Shown: piece by piece, positions 62,727-64,000 of the stretch | Layout: the number at the start of each line of letters is the position of its first letter | Numbering within the stretch: position 1 is the stretch's first letter | Assembly: GCA_013368375.1 (NCBI GenBank) | Contig: JAACJP010000021.1 | Location: forward strand, 672,726-736,725 | Direction: 5' to 3' | Length of the DNA: 64,000 nt | Source of the DNA: Tricholomella constricta | Lineage: Eukaryota; Basidiomycota; Agaricomycetes; Agaricales; Lyophyllaceae | Program-made: the position numbers and the translations under genes | Notes under the pieces: generated by a model | The model's input: only the letters and a program-made list of their open reading frames with translations | Databases searched by the model: none | Told to the model about the DNA's origin: nothing

Positions 62727-64000
62727 CTACTCGATGCGACGACGCGACCTGCACTGGCAGAGGAACCGTCCTCGCGCCCAACCCCCACCTCCCCAACCAC
62801 CCCTACCTCCAGAGGAAGCATCGACGCGATGTCCTGCTCGTCGTCGGCGATCAATTGAGACTGAGACACGAACCCCGCAAGGGCGTCTTCACGAGTGAGA
62901 GATGGACGATGAAGAGCAAGGAAATGCTCGAAGGCGGGAAAAGGGGACTCGGGATCGACGGGAGGGCGAAAAAGCTCGCGGAGAGAATGCTGCTCAAGAA
63001 TCTGGTGAGCGGCGTCGACGATCCCGGCGACGCCTCCATCTCGACGAGGGCGCGACGCAGAGCGCCATCCGCAACAAACATATCGGATGCGAAAGCAACA
63101 CGCGCAAGCTCAAGAGCTACAACAAATTCCGGAGGTGAAAAAAGAGAACAAAAGAAGACAAAAGAAAGACTCACCATCGGTGCGAACGCGAAGGTCCAAG
63201 GCATGACCACGCCAATAGTCCCGAACCCCTGGAGATGGACGACGTGCCCCTTCAGACCCGCAACCTCATCCTCAAGACCCGCAACCTCCATCCGCAGATC
63301 CTCGACCTCGGCGTCACGATCGACGTCGACGACCTCCACGGCACTCGATGTCTGCGCCTGCAGATGAAGGAAACGTTCACGCTCGTCGGCGAGTTCGGCT
63401 AGGACTCCACGAAAACGACCCTTGTTGCGTTCGCCCTCGGCCTGGAGACGCTCTACCTGGAGGGACAAAGCCTGCGCACGCGCGACCTCCTGGTCATAGA
63501 GGCGCCGAAGACGGAGGTGCTCCTCAGGCGAAGGAGCAAGAGGGGCAGGAGCAGCGGGGGGGACGACATCAACATAGCAGGAGGGGAAGCCTGGTGCAGA
63601 ACCGGTGAGGGAGAGACCGATTCAGACGAACTCTTTAAAAAGAGAGGCTCCGAGGGCCCGACGATGGGAGAATCCGGAGAAGCGGCACGCATGGCGGCCC
63701 CAAGACGACGAACAGGGAAAGGGGAAACCGAGCTATCGGAGGGGGAGGAGAATAACCAGGCATAGGCGAAGGGCGCGCCTCCGGAACAGACAAGCGCGCA
63801 CCCCCACGACCGACAGGCACAGACCTTCGTCCCTGACCTCGCGTACCACGGAAAATAGCACGAGGAGGGGGAGCAGGAGGAAGTGAAACGGCACCAGTCC
63901 CTACAACGGACGAAGAGGCGGCGGGAAGAGGAGGCGGGATTGGCAAACGCAGGGCGCGACGGAATGCTGGTAAAAGACATCGCAACGCCAGGCGGGAGAA
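62727..64000 (-). pseudogene. Antisense accessory gene of element E (partial, diverged, frameshifted)
   Basis: Exon 3 and most of exon 2 are visible; exon 1 is beyond the window. The intron 2 donor GTGAGT (63,173 down to 63,168) sits at the same place as in F, but the intron sequence differs and an acceptor (TTTGTTGTAG) is less certain. Coiled-coil and exon 3 blocks remain clear (RDAEVEDLRMEVAGLEDEV; SDMFVADGALRRALVEMEAS). A frameshift follows EASPG, so this copy is broken. Differences from F in the conserved block are almost all at third codon positions. Confidence 0.75.

Larger units (their letters stand above)
44314..64000 (+). mobile_element. Element E: Ty3/Gypsy retrotransposon (family 2), runs off the window, contains F
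   Basis: Begins with a 358-bp LTR, then gag, pol and antisense gene in the family 2 order. Element F is inserted at 45,393-55,871. The second LTR is beyond 64,000. The 5 bp before it, GCTTA (44,309-44,313), should recur there. E is a mosaic: R-U5 and most of pol match F, while U3 and the stretch after about 61,930 are strongly diverged. Confidence 0.93.

Overview
The window is eukaryotic, almost certainly from a mushroom-forming basidiomycete. Coding exons are broken by short introns with GTAAGT/GTGAGT donors, two disrupted genes resemble families I know from Agaricomycetes, and about 85% of the sequence is LTR retrotransposons of the Ty3/Gypsy chromodomain type. No bacterial operon, rRNA, CRISPR array or phage is present. 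No host gene here is intact.

Layout. Positions 293-10,274 hold a large decayed gene (gene 1), split by a complete Gypsy element on the minus strand (element A, 662-6802, target duplication AATGC) and by a small TA-flanked mariner-type MITE (8238-8897). A tRNA-like SINE head and a broken alpha/beta-hydrolase gene with a trinucleotide expansion follow (10,490-11,697). Gene X (11,720-12,031 and 44,139-44,313) is split by a foldback-like DNA transposon T (12,032-44,138, 8-bp duplication GTACATCG) whose arms are inverted arrays of ~165-bp repeats. T's right arm was later hit by element C (15,422-36,367, minus, duplication ACTAT) and element B (36,819-43,138, minus, duplication CAATC). C was itself hit by element D (19,028-29,564, plus, identical LTRs, duplication GCGAG). 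Element E (44,314 to beyond the window, plus) lies in gene X and carries element F (45,393-55,871, plus, identical LTRs, duplication CGCGC) inside its gag.

There are three Gypsy families. Family 1 (A, B; ~6.2 kb, LTRs 490/469 bp) and family 2 (C, E, F; ~10.4 kb, LTRs 346/358 bp) both have a primer-binding site complementary to their own R region, about 30 bp downstream of a TATA box, which points to Tf1/sushi-type self-priming. Both join gag to pol by a slippery heptamer, a 6-7 nt spacer and a perfect hairpin, the layout of a -1 ribosomal frameshift. Family 3 (D; 10.5 kb, LTR 234 bp) has gag-protease and pol in one frame separated by a single TGA, and an extra 882-aa ORF after pol.

The most unusual system is in family 2. 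Between pol and the 3' LTR, on the opposite strand, each copy carries a three-exon spliceosomal gene. It is intact in the young copy F (612 aa, 53,323-55,303), frameshifted in C, and diverged but with synonymous bias in E. The same family encodes two tandem retropepsin domains, and its LTRs are shuffled between copies exactly at the U3/R boundary.
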